Positions 56,289 to 64,000 of a stretch of 64,000 nucleotides of DNA are shown in pieces. The stretch covers positions 248,001-312,000 of the forward strand of contig NZ_WIRE01000001.1 in assembly GCF_009601165.1 (NCBI RefSeq), given 5' to 3'. The notes below the pieces were generated by a model. That model was not told where the DNA came from. It saw only the letters and a program-made list of their open reading frames with translations, and ran no database searches. Every line of letters begins with the position of its first letter. Position 1 is the stretch's first letter. The stretch is from Alcanivorax sediminis. GTDB lineage: Bacteria; Pseudomonadota; Gammaproteobacteria; Pseudomonadales; Alcanivoracaceae. The translations under genes and the position numbers were made by a program.

Positions 56289-57785
56289 GTGACACACGCA
56301 TTGCTATATAGCCGGGCACCGCTGGGCATTGATGCCCGGGAAGTGCGCGTGGAAACACATCTGGCTCCCGGGCTGCCCGCGTTCACCATCGTCGGCATGG
56401 GGGACACCGCCGTGCGGGAAAGTCGCGACCGGGTGCGCTCGGCGCTGGTCAACAGCGGCTTCGAGTTTCCCCAGCGACGCATTACCGTGAGCCTTGCTCC
56501 GGCAGATCTGCCCAAGGACGGTGGCCGCTTTGATCTGGCCATCGCCCTCGGCATCCTGATCGCCAGCAACCAGCTCGGCAAGGTCAGCACTGATCACCTG
56601 GAGTTTTCCGGTGAACTGTCTCTGAATGGTTTGCTCAACCCGGTTTCCGGCATCCTGCCCTGCGCGCTGGCCTGTCAGGACAGCGGCCGCAGCCTGGTGG
56701 TGGCGAAGGACAATGCCGACGAGGCCAGCCTGACCGGTGCCGAAACCCTAGCCGCCAGCCAGCTGTGCGAAGTGGCAGCCCACCTGACCGGCCAAACACC
56801 ACTCACTGCCCACAGCAGCAATCCGCCTCGCAACCTGCCCTTTCAGGGGGGCTGCCTGTCCGAAATTCGCGGCCAGGTCATGGCCAAACGAATCCTGGAG
56901 ATCGCCGCTGCCGGCGGCCACTCGCTGTTATTGTGTGGCCCACCCGGTGCTGGCAAGAGCATGTTGGCGTCGCGCCTGCCTGGGCTGTTACCCGCCCTGC
57001 GCACCCGCCAGGCCCTGGAAGTGGCCGCGATCCACTCACTGAAACAACCCCGTGACAGCCAGCTGTTTTACCAGCGCCCCTATCGGGCGCCGCACCACAC
57101 TTCCTCTGCTACGGCCCTGGTGGGGGGCGGCAGCTACCCCAAACCCGGTGAGATTTCCCTGGCCCATCATGGGGTGCTTTTTCTGGATGAGTTGCCTGAA
57201 TTTGATCGACGCGTACTGGAAGTGTTGCGCGAGCCCCTGGAAACCGGCGAGGTCAGCATTGCCCGTGCCGCCCAGCAACTCACCTTCCCGGCTCGCTTCC
57301 AACTGGTGGCCGCCATGAACCCCTGCCCCTGCGGCTTTCTGGGTGACCCTGAAAAAGGGTGTGGCTACCGTTGCGAGAAGGCCAAACGCTACCAGTCCAA
57401 ATTATCCGGCCCGTTACTGGATCGCATCGACTTGCATCTCGATGTACCGGCTGTGGACGCCCATGAATTGCTGGGCGACAAGGAAGGCGAAACCAGCGCC
57501 ATCGTTTGCCAACGGGTACGGGAAGCCTGGCAGCGACAATGGCAACGCCAACAGCGACTCAACCGGGAGCTGTCACCGGATGATCTGGAGCCCATGCTAC
57601 GCCCCCATCGGGACTGGCTGGCTGGTGTCATGAATCGCCTCGGCCTCTCCGCCCGCGCCCTGCATCGCAGTATCCGCGTGGCCAGAACCATCGCCGACCT
57701 GGCACAGAGCGACGACGTGGAACGGGATCATCTACGGGAAGCGCTGAGTTACCGGCAAAATATCGGCCAAGCCGCCTCCAGGTAG
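56289..57785 (+). CDS. comM: ComM (YifB) Mg-chelatase-like AAA+ helicase
   Basis: 498 residues from GTG 56289 with GAGGGG upstream. N-terminal Lon-like domain ('FTIVGMGDTAVRESRDRV'), Walker A 'GPPGAGKSMLASRLPGLL' (about 217), Walker B 'GVLFLDELPEFDRRVLE', sensor 'QLVAAMNPCPCGF' and a C-terminal zinc-like CPCGF...CGYRC set. ComM is a hexameric branch-migration helicase acting on integrating DNA during natural transformation. Its promoter region contains the 7-bp repeat array. Confidence 0.95.
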   Translation: MTHALLYSRAPLGIDAREVRVETHLAPGLPAFTIVGMGDTAVRESRDRVRSALVNSGFEFPQRRITVSLAPADLPKDGGRFDLAIALGILIASNQLGKVSTDHLEFSGELSLNGLLNPVSGILPCALACQDSGRSLVVAKDNADEASLTGAETLAASQLCEVAAHLTGQTPLTAHSSNPPRNLPFQGGCLSEIRGQVMAKRILEIAAAGGHSLLLCGPPGAGKSMLASRLPGLLPALRTRQALEVAAIHSLKQPRDSQLFYQRPYRAPHHTSSATALVGGGSYPKPGEISLAHHGVLFLDELPEFDRRVLEVLREPLETGEVSIARAAQQLTFPARFQLVAAMNPCPCGFLGDPEKGCGYRCEKAKRYQSKLSGPLLDRIDLHLDVPAVDAHELLGDKEGETSAIVCQRVREAWQRQWQRQQRLNRELSPDDLEPMLRPHRDWLAGVMNRLGLSARALHRSIRVARTIADLAQSDDVERDHLREALSYRQNIGQAASR

Positions 57786-57896
57786 CCCTTGCGCCCAAGG
57801 CATCTGCTCTTTCAGCCAGTCGGGCCATTTATGTCCTGTGTTAGTAATTAAATGGCCTAATTGGACAAAAATAAAAATAAAGTGCCAGGAGCAGAC

Positions 57897-59003
57897 ATGG
57901 ACAAGGACAGGCTCTGCATACCACTCGGCCATATTCAGACTTATTTCGATTTGCGAAAAAGCCTCAATATGAATGCAGACTGGTTGCAACAAAAGATCCA
58001 GTTCCGGGTCGACAGCCCCCATGAAATCATCGAACACATCATCGGCATTGATCAGGCCAGTTTTTATCGTAATGCGGGCATTGATTTTCTTCCCGGCGAG
58101 GACGGCCGCTTTATCAATACGCGTCAGGTGATCGCTCTCGTCGATCAGGCAGTGCGGACATTGAAGATGCCTTACCTCGGGCTGGCCATGGGCAATCTGA
58201 TGACCATATCACACCATGGCATGGCAGGCGTCGCAGCTGTTACCCAGACGACACTGAGAGAATGCCTTGAGGTGATCTCCCGCTTTTGCGACGAACTTTT
58301 TCCGCCTCTTTCCATGAACTGCTATGTCGATAAAGGAGAAGGAAAATTCATCATTCGGGAAGAGATATCCTTGGCCCCCTACACCCATTTTTTTATCGAG
58401 CTGAACATGGTGAGTTTTTACAACATCATGGAGCAGCTGATCGGGTCCCACGATTACACAAAGCACGTCACCTTTGCTTATCCCGAACCTGCTTGGGGCA
58501 ATATCTATCGACGTTACTTCAAGTGCCCGGTCATCTTCGATCAACCTGAAAACGCGATTGTAGGTTGTAAATCACTGACAGAGAGAGAGCTTCCTCTGGC
58601 CAATCGGTTGATGGCCATGTCTGCAGAAAAATCCCTGTTTGAGAATATTCCCACCCGAGCCATGCGCATCCTTCCACTGCGTTTACGACGCATGTTGATG
58701 CGCTATTACGGCGCCTTTCCCTCTCTGGAAAATGCCGCATCTGAGCTGGGCATGAGCGGCCGCACCATGCGCCGCAAGCTCGCCGAAAGCGGCACCAGCT
58801 ATCAGAAAGAACTGGATAATGTGCGGCAAAAACTCGCCCGTGAGTACTTTGCTCGCGGCGGTGAGTCGATCACTGAACTGGCGCTAATGCTCGGCTTCAC
58901 TGACTCCTCAGCGTTTGCCAAAGCGTTCCGCCGCTGGACCGGGCTGTCGCCAACGGAATTTCTTGCTGAAAAGGAAGCAACGACAAAGACACATCGGCAA
59001 TAG
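57897..59003 (+). CDS. AraC-family regulator (arabinose-binding-like N-terminal domain)
   Basis: 368 residues from ATG 57897 (CAGGAG upstream), rather than the TTG at 57861. N-terminal ~200 residues match the AraC-binding-like domain of the OruR/ArgR-like family ('RNAGIDFLPGEDGRFINTRQ', 'LGLAMGNLMTISHHGMAGVA'). C-terminal HTH pair: 'LENAASELGMSGRTMRRKL' and 'ITELALMLGFTDSSAFAKAF', ending with 'RRWTGLSPTEF'. Just upstream of the lipase locus, it is the likely regulator of it; that link is inferred from position only. Confidence 0.9.
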   Translation: MDKDRLCIPLGHIQTYFDLRKSLNMNADWLQQKIQFRVDSPHEIIEHIIGIDQASFYRNAGIDFLPGEDGRFINTRQVIALVDQAVRTLKMPYLGLAMGNLMTISHHGMAGVAAVTQTTLRECLEVISRFCDELFPPLSMNCYVDKGEGKFIIREEISLAPYTHFFIELNMVSFYNIMEQLIGSHDYTKHVTFAYPEPAWGNIYRRYFKCPVIFDQPENAIVGCKSLTERELPLANRLMAMSAEKSLFENIPTRAMRILPLRLRRMLMRYYGAFPSLENAASELGMSGRTMRRKLAESGTSYQKELDNVRQKLAREYFARGGESITELALMLGFTDSSAFAKAFRRWTGLSPTEFLAEKEATTKTHRQ

Positions 59004-59156
59004 CAACTCCATCACATTTCCGCGGCAATCATTTCCGTTGGCCATATTTAACCGATATCTGGCCTCTTTCATCCTGCAGCCAGGGCAGGCACCCACTACT
59101 TTCAGACTCCCCCCTCCGACCGCTGCGTCGGAGAAAAATAAGAAAAGGAGTCTGAC

Positions 59157-60959
59157 ATGCGTTACAACAACAGCGGCTTCATCGCCGCAGCAGGGCTGAC
59201 GTCAGCCCTGCTGCTGACCCCCTTGATCAGCCATGCCGCCATGACCGGCCCATCCGACATGGGTTTTTATGATCCACCCGTCATCGCCGCAGGCCAGCCG
59301 GGCGAATTGATCTGGCAGCGCGAAACCAGCGTGGACCTCGGCAGCGGCAGCCCGTCGGTGTCTGCCTGGAATGTGCTTTATCACTCCACAGACGCCATCG
59401 GCAATCCTAATCAGGTCACCGGCACGGTACTGGTACCAGAGGCACAATGGAGCGGCAATGGTGAACGTCCGCTGATCAGTTATGCCGTTGGCACCCATGG
59501 CCTGGCCCAGCGCTGCGCACCGTCTCTGCAAATGGCACAGGGTACCGACTACGAAAATGCCAATATCCGCGCGGCACTACAGGCCGGTTATGCAGTGGTG
59601 ATCACCGACAACCCTGGCTACACCACAGGAGACACGCCCTCCTACATGGCCGGTAAAGCACAGGCACATGCCGCGCTGGATATTATCCGGGCGAGCACAC
59701 AGATCGCAGACAGTGGCATCACACCAGCAACTCGCACCGCGATATGGGGCTACTCACAAGGTGGGCAAACAGCATCCTGGGCCGGCGAGCGCTGGAAGGA
59801 TTACGCCGCTGATATCAATCTTGTGGCCGTTGCCGCAGGCGGTACACCCGCCGATTTCTTCGATACTGCACATTATCTGAATGCCAGTACGGGCTCCTCA
59901 TTTCTGCTGCAAACCGTTATCGGTCTTGATGCCCAGTACCCCACAGAAATTGATCTGGACAACCGAGCCAATACTCAAGGCAAAACCGAAATTGCCAAGG
60001 TGACAGCCGACCAGTGTGTGTTCGATACCCTGTTCAATTACATGAACAAGGATTTGGCCGAATACACCGTGGGCAACACGCCTTTGGACACCTTGCTCGC
60101 CATCCCGGAGGTGGATGCCACCCTGTCCGAGCAAACCCTGGGCAACAAGCGCATCGACGTACCGCTGTATCAATACCATGGTACCGCCGATGAATTTATT
60201 CCGCTCGATCAACACCTGGCACTGAAGCAACAGTACTGCCGCAAGTTTGGCAATGTGACCTTCGGCGTTTTTCCCAGTGAGCACATCGTTACCCAGTTCC
60301 AGGCCGCCACCCCGGTTCTGTCCTGGCTGCAAGATCGCATGGATGGCAAATATACACTGGGTACCTGTCTTACGCTGAAACCCAAGCCCACTGCCAACCC
60401 CAATCCCGGCGGCGGAAACTTTGTTGTCTCACTGGATCAATGGAATCTGGATGCCAGTATGGAATTGGCCACGCTGGGACAAACCGTAGATCTACCAGAA
60501 TCCTCCACCTTTTCTGCCGACACCGACATGACCGCAGGCACCCTCTACGGCAACCTGGACGTGCCGGACTTTTCAACCAAACTCAACATCGTCCTGCCGC
60601 TGGATGTGAAGTTATCCGTAGTTCCCAGTGCCCCCACTACCGGGACCGCCTCACTGGACAACCAGGGTCAACTGGGTGTGCACGGCACCGCATACGCAGA
60701 CATCACCGTAAAATCCGCCGGGCTTGGTTTCCTGCAGATCCCCTTTGGCTGCAAAACCGAAACGCCGGTCGCCTTCCCCGTGAACTTTGATGGACCGGTC
60801 TCCGCATTGGGCAGTGGCGAGCTGACCTTTACTGGCACCACCAGCTTCCCGCGCATGCAAGGGTGCGGTTTGTTCAACAGCCTGTTCACGTCCCTGATGT
60901 CAGGCCCGGGCCAGCAATACAGCTTCAATGTCGCACCACCAGCCCCGACCACCTGGTAA
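59157..60959 (+). CDS. Secreted LIP-type lipase / alpha-beta hydrolase with C-terminal domain
   Basis: 600 residues. Signal peptide 1-28 ('SALLLTPLISHAA'). Residues 35-400 fit the secretory lipase family: nucleophile Ser200 in 'AIWGYSQGGQTASWAG', Asp345 in 'HGTADEFIPL', His376 in 'FPSEHIVTQF'. Four Cys could form disulfides. Residues 405-425 are a Pro/Asn linker; 425-600 form a beta-rich extra domain with two Cys (calcium or substrate binding is possible). AGGAG lies upstream. Followed 50 bases later by a membrane-anchored protein. Confidence 0.9.
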   Translation: MRYNNSGFIAAAGLTSALLLTPLISHAAMTGPSDMGFYDPPVIAAGQPGELIWQRETSVDLGSGSPSVSAWNVLYHSTDAIGNPNQVTGTVLVPEAQWSGNGERPLISYAVGTHGLAQRCAPSLQMAQGTDYENANIRAALQAGYAVVITDNPGYTTGDTPSYMAGKAQAHAALDIIRASTQIADSGITPATRTAIWGYSQGGQTASWAGERWKDYAADINLVAVAAGGTPADFFDTAHYLNASTGSSFLLQTVIGLDAQYPTEIDLDNRANTQGKTEIAKVTADQCVFDTLFNYMNKDLAEYTVGNTPLDTLLAIPEVDATLSEQTLGNKRIDVPLYQYHGTADEFIPLDQHLALKQQYCRKFGNVTFGVFPSEHIVTQFQAATPVLSWLQDRMDGKYTLGTCLTLKPKPTANPNPGGGNFVVSLDQWNLDASMELATLGQTVDLPESSTFSADTDMTAGTLYGNLDVPDFSTKLNIVLPLDVKLSVVPSAPTTGTASLDNQGQLGVHGTAYADITVKSAGLGFLQIPFGCKTETPVAFPVNFDGPVSALGSGELTFTGTTSFPRMQGCGLFNSLFTSLMSGPGQQYSFNVAPPAPTTW

Positions 60960-61010
60960 CCATGATAGCCGGCCTGCTGCCAGGCCGGCCTCCAAGAACA
61001 GGGAGTACCC

Positions 61011-61643
61011 ATGTATCGTTTTCATCATTCACCCAATACCCTGAAAGCGGCCACCGCCCTTGGCTTGATAGCGGCCGCTGTCGGTATCGCACTCTTTCTG
61101 TCACCCCATATACAGCCTAACAACGCAGGCACTAAAACCACCGAACTGAAGTCTGTCGTCGTTGAGCAAGCCGACAATACCGACGACTTTCGCAACGACG
61201 ACTTGGTTGAACAACAGGAAAATGCAGCTCAACAGGCATTGAATGAAATTGGCAGGGAAGAATATCAGGGAGAATTGAATACCCGCCCGGCGTTTATCTC
61301 CCCCATGGAGTGGCAGGTTCTTGAATCCATCGCCGCCAGACATGACGCCCCCGCACAAGAACTTACCCGGCTCGCCAATCGGTTGCGTTTTGCCAAATTA
61401 AGGGAGCAATGGGACAAGGTTGCCGCGCAGAATAATCCTCAAATGCAAAAAACATTGGGCAATCAATTACTCAACGATCTCCCCCATCGCATTGCCAACC
61501 AGGAAATGGATAAGGGACAAGCCCAGGCACTGCAGATACAGATTCTGGCCGTGATTGTGGATGATTCGGAGGAGAGGCTACAGCGAGCAGCCCTGGAAGC
61601 TCAGCGCATAGGAGTGCAGTTCGAGATTCACAGCGCAGGATAG
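61011..61643 (+). CDS. Membrane-anchored protein downstream of the lipase
   Basis: 210 residues; 13-31 is one hydrophobic helix with a basic N-terminus, so a signal anchor. The rest is periplasmic, helical and charged ('DDLVEQQENAAQQALNEI', 'LTRLANRLRFAKLREQWDK', 'RIANQEMDKGQAQALQIQIL'). Lipase foldases (Lif) and PlcR-type phospholipase accessory proteins have this topology, but the RxxFDY motif of Lif is absent. Position right after a secreted lipase in the same unit suggests a chaperone or accessory role. Not otherwise recognised. Confidence 0.75.
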   Translation: MYRFHHSPNTLKAATALGLIAAAVGIALFLSPHIQPNNAGTKTTELKSVVVEQADNTDDFRNDDLVEQQENAAQQALNEIGREEYQGELNTRPAFISPMEWQVLESIAARHDAPAQELTRLANRLRFAKLREQWDKVAAQNNPQMQKTLGNQLLNDLPHRIANQEMDKGQAQALQIQILAVIVDDSEERLQRAALEAQRIGVQFEIHSAG

Positions 61644-61655
61644 AAATCACCATAA

Positions 61656-61685
61656 AGAAAAGCCCCGCATGAGCGGGGCTTTTTG
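61656..61685. terminator. Terminator after the lipase unit
   Basis: AGCCCCGC-ATGA-GCGGGGCT stem-loop with AAAGAAA on the left and TTTTT on the right, able to end both the plus unit and the convergent minus gene. Confidence 0.9.
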
Positions 61686-61693
61686 GCTAAGCC

Positions 61694-63148
61694 TTATTGC
61701 AAGGTTAGCGGTGGGGTAATCGTTGCAGGCAAACCAACAGTCGTTGCTGAAAGGACGCTGGCCGGCCACATCCACACCGTACCAGTACCATTCACACAAG
61801 CACTGTCTAACCAGTAACTCTGGTATGGAAGATCCTGTGCTTCAACAGCATCGGCAGCTCCCGGGTTATTGGGGGCAAGGAATCCACTTTCGTTGCCAGA
61901 CCAATATGCTGCGGTAGGGTGAATTTTTTTCTGCTTGTCATCAATGTAGATGTAGACGCTGCCAGTACAATTAGCAGCAGAATAGGTGGCCGCGTCGTCA
62001 TTGAAGCTACCATCCCAATTAATTGTCAGCAGATAATTATTGGGTGTCCGGATAACAATATTTTCAGCCCCGGCACTCAGCACACTTCCCAACACAACAC
62101 TGTTGGCATCAACCAATTGGGTGCTACCGCCAGAGCTGCCATTACACACATGCTGGGTGTAATCCACTTCACCGGCTTCGAGCACCGCATTGTTGGCAAC
62201 CCCACCGCCATCACCATTATCCAGACCAGAGGTAATCGTCACACCGCCATCCGGACAATTGGCCGCAGATGCCATAGCCTGTTTGATGAGCGTAGTCTGG
62301 CCATCCTGACCGTCAGCGCCATCTGCACCATCGCTTCCATTGGTGCCGTTCGTACCATCCGTTCCATCTGTGCCATTGGTCCCGTCAGCACCGTCAGCAC
62401 CATTCAAACCATCCGCGCCGTCCTGGCCATCAGCGCCATTACAGATATAGGCAGTGGAATCAATTTCACCCGCTTGCAGAGTACCGTCACGAGGCGTGCC
62501 CAGGTTATCGCCATTATCCAGGCCAATATCCAGGCGCTGCCCACCGTTCGGGCAGTTAGCCGGCGGAGCGGCCGTCAGGGTAGTCAAGACAGTGAAACCG
62601 TCCACACCATGACAGACATAGTTGGTGGCATCCACTTCACCGGCACCCAGAATGCCGTCGGCCGCCACTTCACCACCGTCACCATTATCGAGACCGGTAT
62701 CCAGACGATAGCCACCCGCCGCGCAATTGGCACCTGCCGGCTCGGTGGTCAGGTTGATCAGGGAGTTGGCACCATCAGCGCCGTCGGTGCCGTCGGTGCC
62801 GTCGGTGCCGTCGGTGCCGTCAGTGCCATCCTGCCCGTCCACACCGTCGGAGCCATCGGCACCGTCGGAGCCATCGGCACCGTCTGCGCCATCCGCACCA
62901 TCGTCGCCGTTACAAACCACTTTTGTTTGTGTCACTTCCTCGTCCGAAAGCGCCCCATCTCCATCGGCATCCACACCCAGGCCGACTTCGATACCGCCGC
63001 TGGTACAGACTTCACCAGGAGCAATATCCGTGATGCGTGTTGTCACGCCATCCTGTCCATCCCGGCCATCACTGCCACCACACCCTGCGACTGCAAGGCT
63101 AAACACGGTAACCAGAGAAACCATCCCTGTTTTTGATACGTGAAACAT
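61694..63148 (-). CDS. DUF7151 / collagen-like repeat lipoprotein
   Basis: 484 residues from ATG 63148 (GGTGGGG upstream). Lipobox 'AVAGC' (Cys23). Four DUF7151-type Cys modules ('VCTSGGIEVGLGVD', 'NCAAGGYRLDTGLDNGDGG', 'NCPNGGQRLDIGLDNGDN', 'NCPDGGVTITSGLDNGDGG', each closing with a 'VC-NG'). Two Gly-X-Y runs, 81-128 and 237-285, consist of 'GAD', 'GTD' and 'GQD' units. The end (341-484) is a beta-rich domain with an aromatic-rich part. The Asp-rich loops look calcium-binding. A surface-exposed lipoprotein is likely; partner unknown. Confidence 0.88.
   Translation of the reverse strand: MFHVSKTGMVSLVTVFSLAVAGCGGSDGRDGQDGVTTRITDIAPGEVCTSGGIEVGLGVDADGDGALSDEEVTQTKVVCNGDDGADGADGADGSDGADGSDGVDGQDGTDGTDGTDGTDGTDGADGANSLINLTTEPAGANCAAGGYRLDTGLDNGDGGEVAADGILGAGEVDATNYVCHGVDGFTVLTTLTAAPPANCPNGGQRLDIGLDNGDNLGTPRDGTLQAGEIDSTAYICNGADGQDGADGLNGADGADGTNGTDGTDGTNGTNGSDGADGADGQDGQTTLIKQAMASAANCPDGGVTITSGLDNGDGGGVANNAVLEAGEVDYTQHVCNGSSGGSTQLVDANSVVLGSVLSAGAENIVIRTPNNYLLTINWDGSFNDDAATYSAANCTGSVYIYIDDKQKKIHPTAAYWSGNESGFLAPNNPGAADAVEAQDLPYQSYWLDSACVNGTGTVWMWPASVLSATTVGLPATITPPLTLQ
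62780..62824 (-). repeat. 9-bp tandem repeat in the collagen-like part
   Basis: Four exact GCCGTCGGT units and one variant, encoding Thr-Asp-Gly on the minus strand. Unit loss or gain would keep the frame. Confidence 0.9.
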
Positions 63149-63483
63149 ATCCCCACCTTTTTAATAATGAATTGTCTGGAAAACAGGGGGAGAAATACTC
63201 ATGCAGGCATGCAGGTATCGCGCAGCGATCGGAAATGCAGAATACCGCTCTGTGAGAACACAGCGGTAATACCCCCATGGAAAACTGACCCCCCGGCCAC
63301 GTACGAGGACACACGCTCGCACCGCGCGCGCCCCGCTTTCCAATGCTGAAGTTATTTTGGCAACCACTACCGAGCCAACGCCCCCAGCGTCAACGCGGCT
63401 CCGGATTGCCTGAGCCTAGTCCAGCCGGGGGGAAATCGCCATCACTCGTTGTGGTGAATTTAAGGCAGGAAGAACGTGACAGC
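63149..63483. other. Intergenic region before the OmpA-domain gene
   Basis: 335 bases, no supported gene. It holds a hairpin (TACCGCTCTGTG with CACAGCGGTA) at 63243-63268 near the start of the upstream lipoprotein gene, and CG-rich sequence near 63310-63330. A promoter for the lipoprotein gene must lie in the left part. Confidence 0.3.
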
Positions 63484-64000
63484 CTATTGCGAGGAGGGGA
63501 TTGTCACTCGCAACACGGCCCGGCGGTCCTGTTGGTGGCATTGTTTGAGTTCGCTGCCGCTCAGGGATTGGCAGCGGGCGCCCGTCACAGAGCGATCCGG
63601 GCCGTGGCCTTGCACGTTCAGATCAGCAATGTCGTCCCCCTGTTGCAGCCACCACTGCGCCACCGCGTCCGCACGCCGTCTGGCCAGAGCCTGATTGTAG
63701 TGCGCATTACCCAGCGGATCGCTGTAACCGTGCACCTCCACCGTGGCCTCGTCCAGTGCCGCCACTTGCTGATACCAGGCTTTCAGTTGCACCTTACGCG
63801 CTTCACTAATTGTTATGGAATCAAAGGCGAACTCAATGATTAAGGGGGCAGGCACCGTCACAGGCACTGCTGCTTCCTCGACTTTGGCCGTGCTTTCAGT
63901 ATCCACCCCGGCCTCAGTGTCCGGCACGCCAGTAATCGCCACATCGCACTCCGGCACCGCCATGGCCGGGGTCCAGTTGGGGGTTCGCCAGCACCGGCCA
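63484..64000 (-). CDS. OmpA C-terminal-like domain protein (5' end beyond the window)
   Basis: At least 159 residues from an ATG at 63963, but the same frame stays open to the right edge, so a longer protein is likely. 'IEFAFDSITISEARKVQLKA' starts the OmpA-like domain; 'VEVHGYSDPLGNAHYNQAL' and 'ARRRADAVAQWW' are the peptidoglycan-binding motifs, Asp and Arg included. The tail 'QCHQQDRRAVLRVTIP' ends the domain. This domain holds proteins to peptidoglycan. Confidence 0.8.
   Translation of the reverse strand, partial: GRCWRTPNWTPAMAVPECDVAITGVPDTEAGVDTESTAKVEEAAVPVTVPAPLIIEFAFDSITISEARKVQLKAWYQQVAALDEATVEVHGYSDPLGNAHYNQALARRRADAVAQWWLQQGDDIADLNVQGHGPDRSVTGARCQSLSGSELKQCHQQDRRAVLRVTIPSSQ

Noticed and set aside
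61919-63136. 405-codon plus-strand ORF over the collagen-like gene
   Set aside because: It is the mirror frame of the DUF7151 lipoprotein, kept open by the GC-rich repeats; it has no ribosome site or signal.
63484-64000. OmpA domain as the tail of the DUF11 giant protein
   Set aside because: They lie at opposite window edges, 58 kb apart, and both ends are unknown; no link can be shown.

Overview
The window is chromosomal DNA of a gammaproteobacterium. Gene content points to the Alcanivorax/Oceanospirillales-Pseudomonadales side: creBCD, Rsd/AlgQ, Rmf, ImpA, a PilH-type receiver, CidA/LrgA-LrgB, a GlnK-AmtB pair and a two-gene lipase locus. The genus is an inference from gene types, not from a search. 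The DNA is moderately GC-rich and densely coded. No rRNA, tRNA, CRISPR array, insertion sequence or prophage was recognised.

Left edge (1-6.2 kb): the N-terminal ~1,958 residues of a giant secreted protein of DUF11-type repeats, cut by the window edge. 6.2-16.4 kb: a nine-gene minus-strand operon for a trans-envelope machine: TonB/AgmX-like transducer, two ExbD/TolR, one ExbB/TolQ, a small exported protein, two TPR lipoproteins (one 1,202 aa with a very acidic tail), a periplasmic TPR protein and a small exported coiled-coil protein. It resembles the core of the Agl-Glt machine of Myxococcus xanthus and is the best candidate here for an under-described system. One ExbD has Asn where the proton-carrying Asp normally sits.

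16.7-26.3 kb: YihY/BrkB membrane protein, MltB-type transglycosylase, PQQ-type sugar dehydrogenase lipoprotein, an HExxH protein with a probable outer-membrane barrel, a CocE/NonD hydrolase lipoprotein, a small outer-membrane barrel, and a 21-codon reading frame with its own ribosome site and downstream terminator. 26.7-38.7 kb: ompR-envZ, an RND efflux pair whose pump has an extra C-terminal membrane block, a PilH-like receiver, tex and gshA. 39-45.7 kb: rmf, dsbB, cidA/lrgA-lrgB, rsd/algQ and creBCD.

45.8-50.6 kb: SpoIIAA-like and GAF proteins, then a TetR regulator and a nitronate monooxygenase that share an identical 14-bp operator-like motif in opposite orientation, an NTF2-like protein, a minimal two-helix potassium channel and rlmI. 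50.7-57.8 kb: an ImpA-type metalloprotease, glnK-amtB with a good sigma-54 promoter, ubiK and comM. 57.9-64 kb: an AraC regulator, secretory lipase and possible membrane-anchored accessory protein, a lipoprotein of DUF7151 and collagen-like repeats, and an OmpA-like domain cut by the right edge.

Several intergenic gaps hold palindromic repeat elements. In two places a 7-bp unit has expanded into a tandem array (8 copies of GAGTTTC, 16 of GTAGCTT); the first clearly lies inside one arm of a dispersed element. Most operons end in clear Rho-independent terminators.
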